DNA from: Sphingomonas sp.
GTDB taxonomy: Bacteria > Pseudomonadota > Alphaproteobacteria > Sphingomonadales > Sphingomonadaceae
Assembly (NCBI GenBank): GCA_017418975.1
Contig: JAFOMG010000024.1
Span: 1 to 64,000, forward strand
DNA: 64,000 bases
Direction of reading: 5' to 3'
Below are positions 1 through 9,816 of the stretch, piece after piece (the stretch's first letter is position 1; the number at the start of each line of letters is the position of its first letter). A program made the position numbers and the translations under genes. Below the pieces are notes generated by a model. It had not been told where the DNA came from and made no database searches. It saw only the letters and a program-made list of their open reading frames with translations.

Positions 1-293
1 GCGGCGCAGGTGATCATGTTCTTCACATAGTCGGCGTGGCCCGGGCAGTCGACGTGCGCATAGTGACGCTTGTCGGTCTCGTACTCGACGTGCGCGGTCG
101 AGATGGTGATGCCGCGCTCGCGCTCTTCCGGAGCCTTGTCGATGTTGGCGAAGTCGACGGCGGCGTTACCCGCGACGTTCTCGGCCAGAACCTTGGTGAT
201 CGCGGCGGTCAGCGACGTCTTGCCATGGTCGACGTGGCCGATGATGCCGATGTTGAGGTGCGGCTTGTTCCGCTCAAACTTTGCCTTCGCCAT
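1..293 (-). CDS. tuf: Elongation factor Tu, N-terminal part (cut by window edge)
   Basis: EF-Tu delivers aminoacyl-tRNA to the ribosome in a GTP-dependent way. Only the first 97 codons are inside the window; the rest lies beyond position 1. The start codon is the ATG at 293-291. The visible protein begins MAKAKFERNKPHLNIG and carries the G1 P-loop GHVDHGKT (residues 19-26), the switch I signature ERERGITI and the G3 motif DCPGH. It is the last visible gene of the str operon, 81 bp downstream of fusA, which is the classical order rpsL-rpsG-fusA-tuf. Identification is certain; it is incomplete only because of the window edge. Confidence 0.97.
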   Translation of the reverse strand, partial: MAKAKFERNKPHLNIGIIGHVDHGKTSLTAAITKVLAENVAGNAAVDFANIDKAPEERERGITISTAHVEYETDKRHYAHVDCPGHADYVKNMITCA

Positions 294-374
294 TGTTTTC
301 CTACCTTCTGATCTCTGTTTCCGCGCCGCCAGGGGATTCGCCGGAAGGCGAGCCCCATAGCGGCTGATTCCTGG

Positions 375-2468
<2,094 letters not shown>

Positions 2469-2566
2469 GACCTGGTTTCCTTAAGGATGTGGGGAGCCGG
2501 ACGATCCGGCTCCCCGATATGTAGGAACGAAAGTTGAGAGCGCCAGACCTGCCGGCGCCCCGAGAC

Positions 2567-3037
2567 TCACCAGCGGTAGTGGCTGAAGGCGCGGTTCGCC
2601 TCGGCCATGCGGTGGGTGTCTTCGCGCTTCTTCACCGCGTTGCCGCGGTTGTTCGAAGCGTCGAGCAGCTCGCCCGAGAGGCGGGCCGACATGGTGTTCT
2701 CGCTGCGGTTGCGGGCCGACGAGATCAGCCAGCGGATCGCGAGCGCCTGGGCACGCTCCGGACGGACTTCCACCGGCACCTGATAGGTCGCGCCGCCGAC
2801 GCGGCGGCTGCGGACCTCGATGCCCGGCTTGATGTTGTTCAGCGCGTCATGGAACACGCCGATCGGATCGCGCTTGGCGCGGGTCTCGACGGTTTCCAGG
2901 GCCGAATAGACGATGCCCTCGGCGACGGACTTCTTGCCGTCCAGCATCACCGAGTTCATGAACTTCGAAAGAACGATGTCACCGAACTTGGGGTCCGGCA
3001 GGATTTCCCGCTTTTCGGGGCGACGACGACGAGCCAT
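2567..3037 (-). CDS. rpsG: 30S ribosomal protein S7
   Basis: S7 is a primary 16S rRNA binding protein that nucleates the head of the small subunit and lines the E site. The 156-residue protein starts MARRRRPEKREILPDP and contains the family signature DIVLSKFMNSVMLDGKKS and the stretch VGGATYQVPVEVRP, with the usual basic C-terminus ending AFSHYRW. Length matches the bacterial family. It is the second gene of the str operon, 63 bp after rpsL. In Escherichia coli S7 represses translation of its own operon by binding the rpsL-rpsG intercistronic mRNA; I did not find a clear counterpart structure in the short spacer here. Confidence 0.98.
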   Translation of the reverse strand: MARRRRPEKREILPDPKFGDIVLSKFMNSVMLDGKKSVAEGIVYSALETVETRAKRDPIGVFHDALNNIKPGIEVRSRRVGGATYQVPVEVRPERAQALAIRWLISSARNRSENTMSARLSGELLDASNNRGNAVKKREDTHRMAEANRAFSHYRW

Positions 3038-3100
3038 CTGAAACTTCCTTTACAAACTTCAGCCGATCCGGAACCCGTCCGGGGCTTACTATGGCTGTGA

Positions 3101-3472
3101 TTACTTCGGACGCTTGGCGCCGTACTTCGAACGCGACTGACGACGGTCCTTGACACCCTGGGTGTCGAGCACGCCGCGCAGCACGTGGTAGCGCACGCCC
3201 GGAAGGTCGCGCACACGGCCGCCGCGGATCAGCACCACCGAGTGCTCCTGCAGGTTGTGGCCTTCGCCCGGGATGTACGAGATGACTTCGCGCTGGTTGG
3301 TCAGGCGGACCTTGGCAACCTTGCGGAGCGCCGAGTTCGGCTTCTTCGGAGTCGTCGTGTAGACGCGGGTGCAGACGCCGCGCTTCTGCGGGTTCTGCTC
3401 CATCGCAGGGACCTTCGACTTGGTCTTCTGCAGTTCGCGGCCCTTGCGGACCAGCTGGTTGATCGTCGGCAT
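3101..3472 (-). CDS. rpsL: 30S ribosomal protein S12 (Arg at position 88)
   Basis: S12 lies at the decoding centre and controls accuracy. The 123-residue protein starting MPTINQLVRKGRELQ is the usual length. A GTG four codons upstream extends the frame, but the ATG at 3472 follows an AAGGG Shine-Dalgarno and matches family N-termini. The decoding loop TTTPKKPNSALRK is normal, with Lys at 43. In the second loop, GGRVRDLPGVRYH, residue 88 (87 without Met) is Arg where Escherichia coli has Lys. K-to-R at this site is a classical streptomycin-resistance substitution, so this strain is predicted to be intrinsically resistant. First gene of the str operon. Confidence 0.98.
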   Translation of the reverse strand: MPTINQLVRKGRELQKTKSKVPAMEQNPQKRGVCTRVYTTTPKKPNSALRKVAKVRLTNQREVISYIPGEGHNLQEHSVVLIRGGRVRDLPGVRYHVLRGVLDTQGVKDRRQSRSKYGAKRPK

Positions 3473-3490
3473 GAAGCCCTTCACCTTATG

Positions 3491-3577
3491 TTACCGGCAT
3501 GGCCGGCGGTTACTTTGCTGGAACCCTGGTACGAGAAATACGAAAAGGCCCCGGGTGTCCTTGACCCCCCGGGCCAT
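3491..3577 (-). CDS. Possible leader peptide of the str operon (28 codons)
   Basis: A short open frame begins at the ATG at 3577-3575, five bases after a GGAG Shine-Dalgarno, and ends with TAA at 3493-3491, 18 bases before the rpsL start codon. The product would be 28 residues beginning MARGVKDTRGLF. The frame contains the hairpin listed separately at 3547-3575. Seen: a good ribosome-binding site and tight spacing to rpsL. Inferred: translation of this frame could couple to rpsL or steer the hairpin. It may equally be a chance frame in the 5' leader; I know of no described homologue. Confidence 0.35.
   Translation of the reverse strand: MARGVKDTRGLFVFLVPGFQQSNRRPCR
3543..3575 (-). terminator. 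Attenuator-like hairpin in the rpsL leader
   Basis: On the minus strand GGCCCGGG pairs with CCCGGGGCC (one bulged G) around an 11-base loop, followed directly by TTTT. It has the look of an intrinsic terminator placed about 75 bases before rpsL, so it could attenuate the str operon or end an upstream antisense transcript. No minus-strand gene lies upstream that would need a terminator here. Confidence 0.4.
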
Positions 3578-3739
3578 TGCGTCTCCAGCAACGTTCAGCT
3601 CTTGCCCCACGCGGGATATGCGCCGGAATACCGGCCCCTCGCGGAACGGGGGCGCCTATAGCGACGGGTGGCGAGCGGGTCAACTGAGTCGGCCGGAGGA
3701 TAAGAGAGCGTCAACCTCCGCCGGGCTAGAGCCGGCGCG

Positions 3740-4306
3740 ATGATTCGTCACGCTCCTCGACTCAGGCCCCTTGCCGCCGCGCTGGCCGCCCTGGCCGCGA
3801 CTCTACTGCTGGGCGACTTCGGCACCGCGATCGCCGCGCCCGCCGGCCTGCTCTCCTGGGAGCTGTTCGGACTCACGATCGCCGGCGGCGCCGGCTTCCT
3901 CGCCTGGCATCTCGCGCAGCTGAGCGCCCTGCCCCCCGGGCCGGTCGCCCGGGCGGCGCTGCCCGCCGCCCTGGTGCCGCTGATCGTCTTCCCCCATGTC
4001 GGTGCCGCCGCCCTGCTCGTGCCCGCCACTCTCGCCGTCGCGCTGCCGCCGGCCGAGCGATTCGCCGCGGCGCTGGCACTCGCCGGCACGCTCGCCGCGC
4101 TCGGCACGGGCCCCCTCGCCGCGGCGCTCGCCGGCGGGGCGATGCTCGCCGCCGCCTGGCGTTGCCGCGCGCGCTGCCCCGCCGCGAACGACAATCCCTC
4201 TCTGGAACGCGTACCCCGCTTTTGGCTCCGCTTTTCGCCGATGCCTGCCTCCCTGCATTATGCTAGGGAAATCGCCAGGGATTCGGGTTCCGAATTTGGG
4301 GAGTAG
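3740..4306 (+). CDS. Hypothetical Ala/Leu-rich membrane protein
   Basis: I do not recognise the family. The 188-residue product is rich in Ala, Leu and Pro and shows about four hydrophobic segments (near residues 10-30, 40-60, 70-95 and 105-130), suggesting an inner-membrane protein. A more polar tail follows with the AANDNP motif often seen at alphaproteobacterial protein ends. Third codon positions are strongly G/C, supporting real coding. The stop codon is five bases before the bactofilin ATG and the bactofilin Shine-Dalgarno (GGGGAG) lies within its last codons, so the two genes are probably co-transcribed. The start is uncertain because no good ribosome-binding site precedes 3740. Confidence 0.6.
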   Translation: MIRHAPRLRPLAAALAALAATLLLGDFGTAIAAPAGLLSWELFGLTIAGGAGFLAWHLAQLSALPPGPVARAALPAALVPLIVFPHVGAAALLVPATLAVALPPAERFAAALALAGTLAALGTGPLAAALAGGAMLAAAWRCRARCPAANDNPSLERVPRFWLRFSPMPASLHYAREIARDSGSEFGE

Positions 4307-4311
4307 CGTGA

Positions 4312-4800
4312 ATGTTCAACGGTAATAATCGTGGTCGCGATCGCGACGAACGTCCGGCGATGCCGCCGGCGCCTCCGCAGCAGAGCGGCGGCAATGGGGG
4401 CAAGCGCGGCATGTTCTCGGTGATCGGTCCGGACGTGACCGTCACCGGCAATGTCTCCGCCAGCGCGGACCTGCATATCGACGGCCGGATCGAAGGCGAC
4501 GTCAATTGCGGCAGCCTGGCCCAGGGGGCCGACAGCCAGGTCTTCGGCAACGTCACCGCGGAGACCGCTCGCCTCGCCGGCGCGATCGAGGGCACGGTGC
4601 GCGTGCGCCAGCTCACGATCGAGCGCTCGGCCAAGATCACCGGCGATGTCGAATATGAGAACATCACCATCGAGAATGGCGGCCATATCGACGGCCGCCT
4701 GAAGCACATGAGCACCGTGCCGGCGGCGGCAGCGGCCCCGGCGGGCCCCCGCCCGGTCGAGGCGGCGCCTTCCCCCTTCGCGGCGGCGGCGAACGAATAG
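4312..4800 (+). CDS. Bactofilin (polymer-forming cytoskeletal protein)
   Basis: Bactofilins polymerise without nucleotide into membrane-associated filaments that organise cell-wall enzymes and shape. The 162-residue product has a disordered N-terminal arm (about residues 1-35, rich in Gly, Pro, Arg and Asp). A right-handed beta-helix core follows (about 35-135) whose turns repeat the pattern seen in VTVTGNVSASADLHIDGRIEGDV, and then an Ala/Pro-rich tail. These are the three parts typical of the DUF583/bactofilin family. It follows a small membrane protein with almost no gap, and a strong terminator stands just after it. Alternative function is unlikely. Confidence 0.9.
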   Translation: MFNGNNRGRDRDERPAMPPAPPQQSGGNGGKRGMFSVIGPDVTVTGNVSASADLHIDGRIEGDVNCGSLAQGADSQVFGNVTAETARLAGAIEGTVRVRQLTIERSAKITGDVEYENITIENGGHIDGRLKHMSTVPAAAAAPAGPRPVEAAPSPFAAAANE

Positions 4801-4823
4801 GCGGCGATTTTCTCGCGGAAACG

Positions 4824-4864
4824 GGAAAGGGCGCGCTCCCCGGCGGAGCGCGCCCTTTCCTTTT
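4824..4864 (+). terminator. Intrinsic terminator after bactofilin
   Basis: A perfect 16-bp stem (4824-4839 with 4845-4860) closes a five-base loop and is followed by TTTT. It ends the two-gene unit 3740-4800. The left arm is preceded by few A residues, so it is mainly a plus-strand terminator. Confidence 0.85.
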
Positions 4865-4942
4865 GGCGACGGTTCCCCTGGGCGACCGCGCCGCCGCCCA
4901 TCATCGCCCCGGGACAGGCCCCGGGGCCGCGGCCGGGGCGGC

Positions 4943-5521
4943 CTATAGGCCCTGGATCTTGTCCAGACGCGCCCGCACCGCCGGAACACTCGCCGCCGCG
5001 AAGGCCTTGAGCGCCGGCACCGTGCCGTTCGCGGCATAGTCCCGCATCACCGCCAGCGCCTTCTCCTGCGCCGCTATCTGCTGCGCCTTGTAGGCAGCGT
5101 CGAAGTCCGCGCCCGTCGCCTGGCGCAGCGTCTCCAGATTCGCCGTCTGCTCGGCGCTCGGCCTGGGATCGGGAAGGATCACCGGCACCGCCCGGGCGCC
5201 CGCCACCTTCAGCTGGGCGGCCGATTCGGCGTGCGCCCGCGCCATCGCCTGGCCGAAATCCCTGAGCGCGGGCATGGTCGCCTTTTGCCGGGCGAGCTCG
5301 CCCGCCGTCACCGCATAGGCATCGCCCGCACCGACGGCATCGGCAAAGTCCTGGCCGGTCATGGCCGCGGCGCCGGCCACGACATTCGCATCGCTGCCGT
5401 TTTCGGGGACGATCGTGTCGCTGGCGATGATGTTGTCGACCGTGGTGATCGGCGCGCTGCCGCCACAGGCGCCCAGCGCGACGGCCGGGCCCAGGCCCAG
5501 CGCGAAGAAGTATCGGTTCAT
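4943..5521 (-). CDS. DUF4142 lipoprotein
   Basis: A 192-residue exported protein of the DUF4142 family, a ferritin-like four-helix fold of unknown biochemical role often found in envelope stress contexts. The N-terminus MNRYFFALGLGPAVALGACG is a lipoprotein signal with lipobox ALGAC, so the mature protein is probably anchored by a lipidated Cys. The helical domain covers about residues 55-190 and includes DFADAVGAGDAYAVTAGELA and ALRDFGQAMARAHAE, typical of the family. I chose the ATG at 5521, which follows an AGGAGG box, over an upstream alternative at 5545. It is a single gene with no operon partner. Confidence 0.8.
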   Translation of the reverse strand: MNRYFFALGLGPAVALGACGGSAPITTVDNIIASDTIVPENGSDANVVAGAAAMTGQDFADAVGAGDAYAVTAGELARQKATMPALRDFGQAMARAHAESAAQLKVAGARAVPVILPDPRPSAEQTANLETLRQATGADFDAAYKAQQIAAQEKALAVMRDYAANGTVPALKAFAAASVPAVRARLDKIQGL

Positions 5522-5614
5522 CCAGGCATCCTCCTGTTTCAGCAAAGGAACGCGAGCATGCGGGCGCCGTTCCGGCTATCGTGGCGCGACGCGGCGAAGC
5601 GAGGGAGATACCGA

Positions 5615-6070
5615 ATGACCGACTGGACTCAGGCACATGAGGGCGGCTGCCGCTGCGGCGCGCTGCGCTTCCGCCTGACCGGCGCGCCGATGCTCACCAG
5701 CGCCTGCCATTGCACGGGCTGCCAGAAGATGACGGGCGGCGCCTTCTCGCTGACGCTGACCATGCCCGCCGCCGGCTTCGCGCTGCTCCAGGGCGAACCG
5801 GTGATCGGCGGCCTGCACGGCCCGGTCGCCCATCATTATCACTGCGATCGCTGCAAGAGCTGGGTCTTCACCCGCGCCGAGGGGATCGACTGGTTCGTCA
5901 ATGTCCGCACGACGATGCTCGATGCGCCCGACGATGCCCCGCCCTTCCTCGAGACCTGGACGGACGAGAAGCTCCCCTGGGTCGAGACCGGTGCCGCGAA
6001 GCGCTATCCGGGCGATCCCGACTGGAGCGACTGGGACAGGCTCACCGGGGAATATGCCGCTCGCGCCTGA
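5615..6070 (+). CDS. GFA-family (CENP-V/GFA) zinc-binding protein
   Basis: A 151-residue protein of the glutathione-dependent formaldehyde-activating (GFA) fold. The zinc-binding cysteines are visible: the pair in GGCRCGALRF, the pair in CHCTGCQKMTGG, and CDRCKSWVF. Some members speed up the formation of S-hydroxymethylglutathione, but most paralogues, including this kind, have no proven substrate. The ATG at 5615 follows a GAGGGA Shine-Dalgarno. It is transcribed divergently from the DUF4142 gene, with 93 bp between the two starts. No dehydrogenase of the formaldehyde pathway is next to it, so a formaldehyde role is not supported by context. Confidence 0.85.
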   Translation: MTDWTQAHEGGCRCGALRFRLTGAPMLTSACHCTGCQKMTGGAFSLTLTMPAAGFALLQGEPVIGGLHGPVAHHYHCDRCKSWVFTRAEGIDWFVNVRTTMLDAPDDAPPFLETWTDEKLPWVETGAAKRYPGDPDWSDWDRLTGEYAARA

Positions 6071-6145
6071 ACCCGCCTCCGGCAGCTCCGCCCGCGCGGA
6101 GAGGGAGAAGGAGATGGTGCCCCTGGGGGTAAGGCGAGCCCCGAC

Positions 6146-7390
6146 TCAGCGGAGCCGCAATACCGCCGTGGCCGCGGAAGGCAGATCGGCCCGCTCCAGC
6201 AGGGACTGCTCGATCGCCAGCCCTGTCCGGGCGACCCTGCCCGAATAGGCCGTCCGGCCGTTCACGATCACCTGTACCGGCCGATCGAGGTCGAGCAGAC
6301 GGTCGGAAAGGCGCAGCGTCATGCCCGACGGAACGGCGCCGGTCAGCGTGATGGCCTGGCCCTGGACCGTCGCGACAATCTCGTCGCCGGCCTTCGCCGC
6401 CGCCGCATCGGGGATGCGGAGCCAGTAGAAACGGTCGTGCGTCACGTCATCCTGCCGCCAGACGATGCGCTTCGGCCAGGGATCGCGCGTGAAGCCCGCC
6501 ATCCAGGGCAGCGCCTCGGCATCCTTGCGGTCCATCCAGTGCGGCAGGCCCGGATAGATGCGCGACATATGGACATAGCCGCCCGGATCGGCCGCGTGCA
6601 GCCGGTCGAGCTCCGCGGTCTTGTCCGCGGCGATCTTGTTGCGGTCATAGGCGTCGTCGGCGCCGCCCATGAAGATCGCGAAGGGCAGGTTGCGCAGGCC
6701 GAGCACCGAGGATTCGTTCGGATGGCCCGCCATCATCGCCGCCGCGGCAAAGCGATCGGCCATGCGCGGCGCCAGCTGCCACACGCCGTCGCCACCCGCC
6801 GAATAGCCCATCAGATAGACGCGGTTGGGATCGACGCCATTCGCCGCCACCTGCGCGTCGATCAACGCCTGGAACAGCGGGTCGATATGCCCCTCATGCC
6901 ACAGGTTCCAGCTATCGGTCGGCGCGCGCGGGGCCAGGTAAATGCCCTCGGCCGGCGCGTAGAGGCCGATCTGGTTCCGCCACTGCTGGTCGTTCAGCGC
7001 CGGCGGAGCATTGCCGCCGCCATGCATGGAGATCCACAGGCTGCGCTTGCCCGGCGCCGCGTTACCGAAGATCTTGCTTTCCCATTTCAGCGTCTTGTCG
7101 CCGATGGTGATCCGCTGCGCGGCGATCGCCTCGGCCGAACGCGCCGCGACCGCGCGCAGGCGGGCCGCACCCAGCAACGCCGACGCGCGATCCGCCTCCG
7201 CCCGGCGCAGCGGGCGGGCAAGCGCCGGATCGTCGAGCCGCCGTCCGGCTTCGGGCCTGGCCAGCCATGCCGCGATCGCGGCGACCGGCGCCCCGGCGCC
7301 GGCATGGCGAGCCGTAGCCGGCGCCATCGGGAAGAGGAGCGCCGGAGCGAGCAGGGCGGCGAGGAGGGTGCGGAGCGCGGCAATGGACAT
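6146..7390 (-). CDS. Secreted alpha/beta hydrolase (PHB depolymerase-like esterase)
   Basis: A 414-residue exported hydrolase. It has an N-terminal signal peptide ending near PMAPATARH, then a linker. The alpha/beta-hydrolase domain (about 130-320) has the oxyanion region WISMHGGGNA, the nucleophile elbow GYSAGGDG (Ser near residue 197) and a likely catalytic His in the stretch GLPHW. A C-terminal beta-rich domain (about 320-414) resembles an Ig-like or carbohydrate-binding module. The arrangement recalls secreted poly(3-hydroxybutyrate) depolymerases and feruloyl/acetylxylan esterases, and the substrate cannot be told from sequence. It is monocistronic; the downstream neighbour on the other strand is the GFA gene. 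Confidence 0.75.
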   Translation of the reverse strand: MSIAALRTLLAALLAPALLFPMAPATARHAGAGAPVAAIAAWLARPEAGRRLDDPALARPLRRAEADRASALLGAARLRAVAARSAEAIAAQRITIGDKTLKWESKIFGNAAPGKRSLWISMHGGGNAPPALNDQQWRNQIGLYAPAEGIYLAPRAPTDSWNLWHEGHIDPLFQALIDAQVAANGVDPNRVYLMGYSAGGDGVWQLAPRMADRFAAAAMMAGHPNESSVLGLRNLPFAIFMGGADDAYDRNKIAADKTAELDRLHAADPGGYVHMSRIYPGLPHWMDRKDAEALPWMAGFTRDPWPKRIVWRQDDVTHDRFYWLRIPDAAAAKAGDEIVATVQGQAITLTGAVPSGMTLRLSDRLLDLDRPVQVIVNGRTAYSGRVARTGLAIEQSLLERADLPSAATAVLRLR

Positions 7391-7506
7391 GCCGCCGCCC
7401 TAGCCGGATAACGCTACGGATACATGCCGGAAATATGACCAAAACGGGTCACCGGCCGTCCCGCCATCGCTGGCCCCGGCGGGGATGGCCCGGCCGGGCT
7501 CCGGGT

Positions 7507-7851
7507 CTAGCATTTCAGCGGATCATGCCCCCAGTTCATCAGCGAATAGCGCCAGCGCGAGGTGGGAATGCGATATTCCTCATGCGGCCCCTGCGCGCGG
7601 TGGCGGGCGACGAAGCCGACCACCTTGCGCATATGCGCATAGTCGCCGCCGTCGAGATCCGCCTCTCGCGTCCGCAGGATGCCGACGATCCGGCGGCCGG
7701 AGGCATGACCCACGCTCTCCCCGCCGTCCCGCTTGAGGCCGACCTTGCGGCTCTCCGCCGTCTCCAGCCATTCCTCGATCTCTTCCGGCGTCATGTTCAC
7801 CACTTCGTGGAACTTGCGCCGGATCTCCTCATGGTCGTCGCGTTGGGCCAC
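7507..7851 (-). CDS. DUF3140 family protein
   Basis: A small acidic/basic cytosolic protein of the DUF3140 family, function unknown. The conserved core FHEVVNMTPEEIEEWL and a second half around GRRIVGILRT and DYAHMRKVVGFVARH are clear. The longest frame starts at 7881, but I prefer the GTG at 7851 because it follows a GGAG box at six bases and gives the family-like N-terminus MAQRDDHEEIRRKF (114 residues). With this start, a CtrA-like box at 7863-7877 falls in the promoter instead of inside the gene. Upstream genes on this strand are separate. Confidence 0.75.
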   Translation of the reverse strand: MAQRDDHEEIRRKFHEVVNMTPEEIEEWLETAESRKVGLKRDGGESVGHASGRRIVGILRTREADLDGGDYAHMRKVVGFVARHRAQGPHEEYRIPTSRWRYSLMNWGHDPLKC

Positions 7852-7862
7852 CCGTTTCTCCG

Positions 7863-7877
7863 TTAACCGCATGTTAC
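7863..7877 (-). promoter_or_regulatory. Near-consensus CtrA box upstream of DUF3140
   Basis: The sequence is TTAA, seven bases, TTAC, which matches seven of eight positions of the CtrA site TTAA-N7-TTAA known from Caulobacter. It lies 12-26 bases before the preferred GTG start of the DUF3140 gene. AT-rich half-sites are rare in this GC-rich DNA, which adds weight, but one mismatch leaves it a prediction. Confidence 0.4.
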
Positions 7878-7925
7878 CCATGCGTAACGGTTCGCCCTAT
7901 CCGGGGTTTCCCGTAGCGGCGGATT

Positions 7926-9341
7926 TTATCCGGCCGCATCGGTGTAAGTTTCTCCGACAGGTGGCAGCGCGATCCGCGCCGCGATGCCGGTCGCGCCGAC
8001 CAGCAGCAGCGCGGCGAGCGCGATCCTCAGGCCGCGCCGTGGCAGGGGGGTGCCCGCCATCAGCGCGACGGCGAGCCCGGTCGCGAGCATCGCCCACAGA
8101 TGGTAGCGATAGTCGGCGGCCACGCTGATCACCAGAAAGGCCAGCTCGGTCAGCACCGCGGACAGCGCGAGCGTGACCGCGAGCCGGCTCCGCTGGTCCT
8201 CGCGCCGCCAGGCCAGCGCCAGCACCGCCAGCGCCGCGACCAGCCACGATATCGGCGCGCCGAGCGGGCTTTCGGCAAGCGTCCCCGCAAGCCGCTGGAA
8301 CGGCGCGATCCGCGGCGAGGGCGAGGCGATTCCCAGCCTGTTGGGCTCCGAATCCGATTGCGGCTCGGCCAGCGGGTAGCGCCAGGGGACCAGCCAGCGC
8401 ATCGTCGCATTCCAATGCGCCAGCCGATGCTCGGCATAGGCGACCGGGTGGCGCGCGATCGTCACCAGCCAGGCTTCGGTGAGCTTGCGGCCCGGCGCAG
8501 TGATCGCCAGCCCCTCCGCGACGAAATCGCAGCGATCGCCGAGCGGATCCCAGAGCATCGGCCGGATGCACCGTTCCGCCTCCGCCGCCTGCCATACCGG
8601 TGCCGGCAGCACCGGCACCGCCTCGGCGCCGGCATGATGCGCGATCCCGGCCAGGTCATAGGTCGGCAGCGCCCGCCCAACCTCGCTGGCGCCGGCGCGC
8701 AGCAGGCCGTGATTGACCAGCGGCAGCACCGCGAGCACCGCGACCGTCGCCGCCAGCATCATCGCCCCGCGCCGCACCGGGCGTCGCCACGTCCCCGCCC
8801 CGAGCAGCCCGAAGGCAAGCGGCACGGTGGCGAACACCGCATTGATGCGGACGAGCGTCGCATAGAGCAGCAACAGGCCGATCAGCAGCGCCGCCGCGCG
8901 CGGCAGCGGCAGGTCCCGCAGCCGCCACCAGGCGGCGAGCCCGGTGGCGGCAAGCAGCGCACCCGCCATCTGCGCATCCTTCAGCACCGCCACCTGCCAG
9001 CCGGCGATCGGCGGCCAGATGCCGAGCAACAGCACCGCGCCCGCCGCGATCCGCGCGCCCTGCCGGGCCAGCGCCGCCGCGAACAGGCCCAGGCCGGCCC
9101 AGCAAGACAGAGTCTGCAGCACGAACATCGGCGCCTGGCCGGGCCAGCCCGCCGCATGGAACAGCGCCCAGAGGCGCGCCATCGCCGGCGGGTGCCAGTC
9201 ATCATAGCTGCCGGAGCGCAGCTGGGCATATTGGTTGACGGTGTCGAACATCGCGATGCCCGGCCAGAAGCAGGCGAGCATGGCGAGGCAGAGCAGCGAT
9301 GCGGCGAGCGCCGCCCGGACCGCGGGCGACACACGGCTCAA
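7926..9341 (-). CDS. Multi-pass membrane protein, glycosyltransferase-like
   Basis: A 471-residue integral membrane protein with about ten hydrophobic segments spread over the full length. Near the N-terminus, PGIAMFDTVNQYAQLRSG and YDDWHPPAMARLWALF resemble the first periplasmic loop of polyprenyl-phosphate-sugar-dependent GT-C type transferases (DUF6020-like), where acidic residues bind the lipid-sugar donor. I would call it a putative cell-envelope glycosyltransferase, not proven. The frame is open to 9488, but the TTG at 9341 follows AGGAG by seven bases, and this Shine-Dalgarno overlaps the stop codon of the upstream gene (9352). Translational coupling of the two genes is therefore likely. 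Confidence 0.7.
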   Translation of the reverse strand: MSRVSPAVRAALAASLLCLAMLACFWPGIAMFDTVNQYAQLRSGSYDDWHPPAMARLWALFHAAGWPGQAPMFVLQTLSCWAGLGLFAAALARQGARIAAGAVLLLGIWPPIAGWQVAVLKDAQMAGALLAATGLAAWWRLRDLPLPRAAALLIGLLLLYATLVRINAVFATVPLAFGLLGAGTWRRPVRRGAMMLAATVAVLAVLPLVNHGLLRAGASEVGRALPTYDLAGIAHHAGAEAVPVLPAPVWQAAEAERCIRPMLWDPLGDRCDFVAEGLAITAPGRKLTEAWLVTIARHPVAYAEHRLAHWNATMRWLVPWRYPLAEPQSDSEPNRLGIASPSPRIAPFQRLAGTLAESPLGAPISWLVAALAVLALAWRREDQRSRLAVTLALSAVLTELAFLVISVAADYRYHLWAMLATGLAVALMAGTPLPRRGLRIALAALLLVGATGIAARIALPPVGETYTDAAG

Positions 9342-9351
9342 TGCGAGGCTC

Positions 9352-9753
9352 CTAGCCGATCTTGCGGCCGAACACGGGGCGCGGCGGGGCATCGCCGTGC
9401 GGGAAGGCGAGCGGCCGTTCGGGCCCCCTCTCCGGCGTCGCTTCGCCGGCCTCGGCCTTGCGCGCCAGATAGCGGGCGAGCGCGGCATCGGCGTCGAAGC
9501 TCGATGCTTCCTCTTCCTCCGCCTCGCCGCCCGTCGCCTCGGACGGGCCGCGCGGCGTGATCGTCAGCTTGAGCAGCCGGAAGGCGAGCGGGATGCAGAA
9601 GATCAGCCCGACCGCGCCCAATCCGAGCACCGTCGGCCCCAGCCCCTGGCTGAGCGATCCCCCGTTCCAGCCTTCGAGGCCGGTGAAATAGAACAGCAGC
9701 CCCCCGATGAAGACGAGGGGCAGCAGCGACAGGATCAGCTTGAACATGCGCAC
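9352..9753 (-). CDS. Hypothetical membrane protein with two transmembrane helices
   Basis: About 133 residues. Two hydrophobic helices (about 4-22 and 38-58) are followed by an acidic, Glu-rich cytosolic tail with EAEEEEASSFDADAALARYL. Small proteins of this layout are common in sphingomonads and have no assigned function. The start could be GTG at 9753 (GGAG seven bases upstream) or the ATG at 9747. Its stop codon overlaps the ribosome-binding site of the next gene, so the two form an operon. Nothing in the sequence identifies a ligand or enzyme activity. Confidence 0.6.
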   Translation of the reverse strand: MRMFKLILSLLPLVFIGGLLFYFTGLEGWNGGSLSQGLGPTVLGLGAVGLIFCIPLAFRLLKLTITPRGPSEATGGEAEEEEASSFDADAALARYLARKAEAGEATPERGPERPLAFPHGDAPPRPVFGRKIG

Positions 9754-9816
9754 GCCGAATCTCCGACCAGTTCGGGCGAACATGGCAGGAGATCGGCAAC
9801 AAAGCGTGAAGACCGC

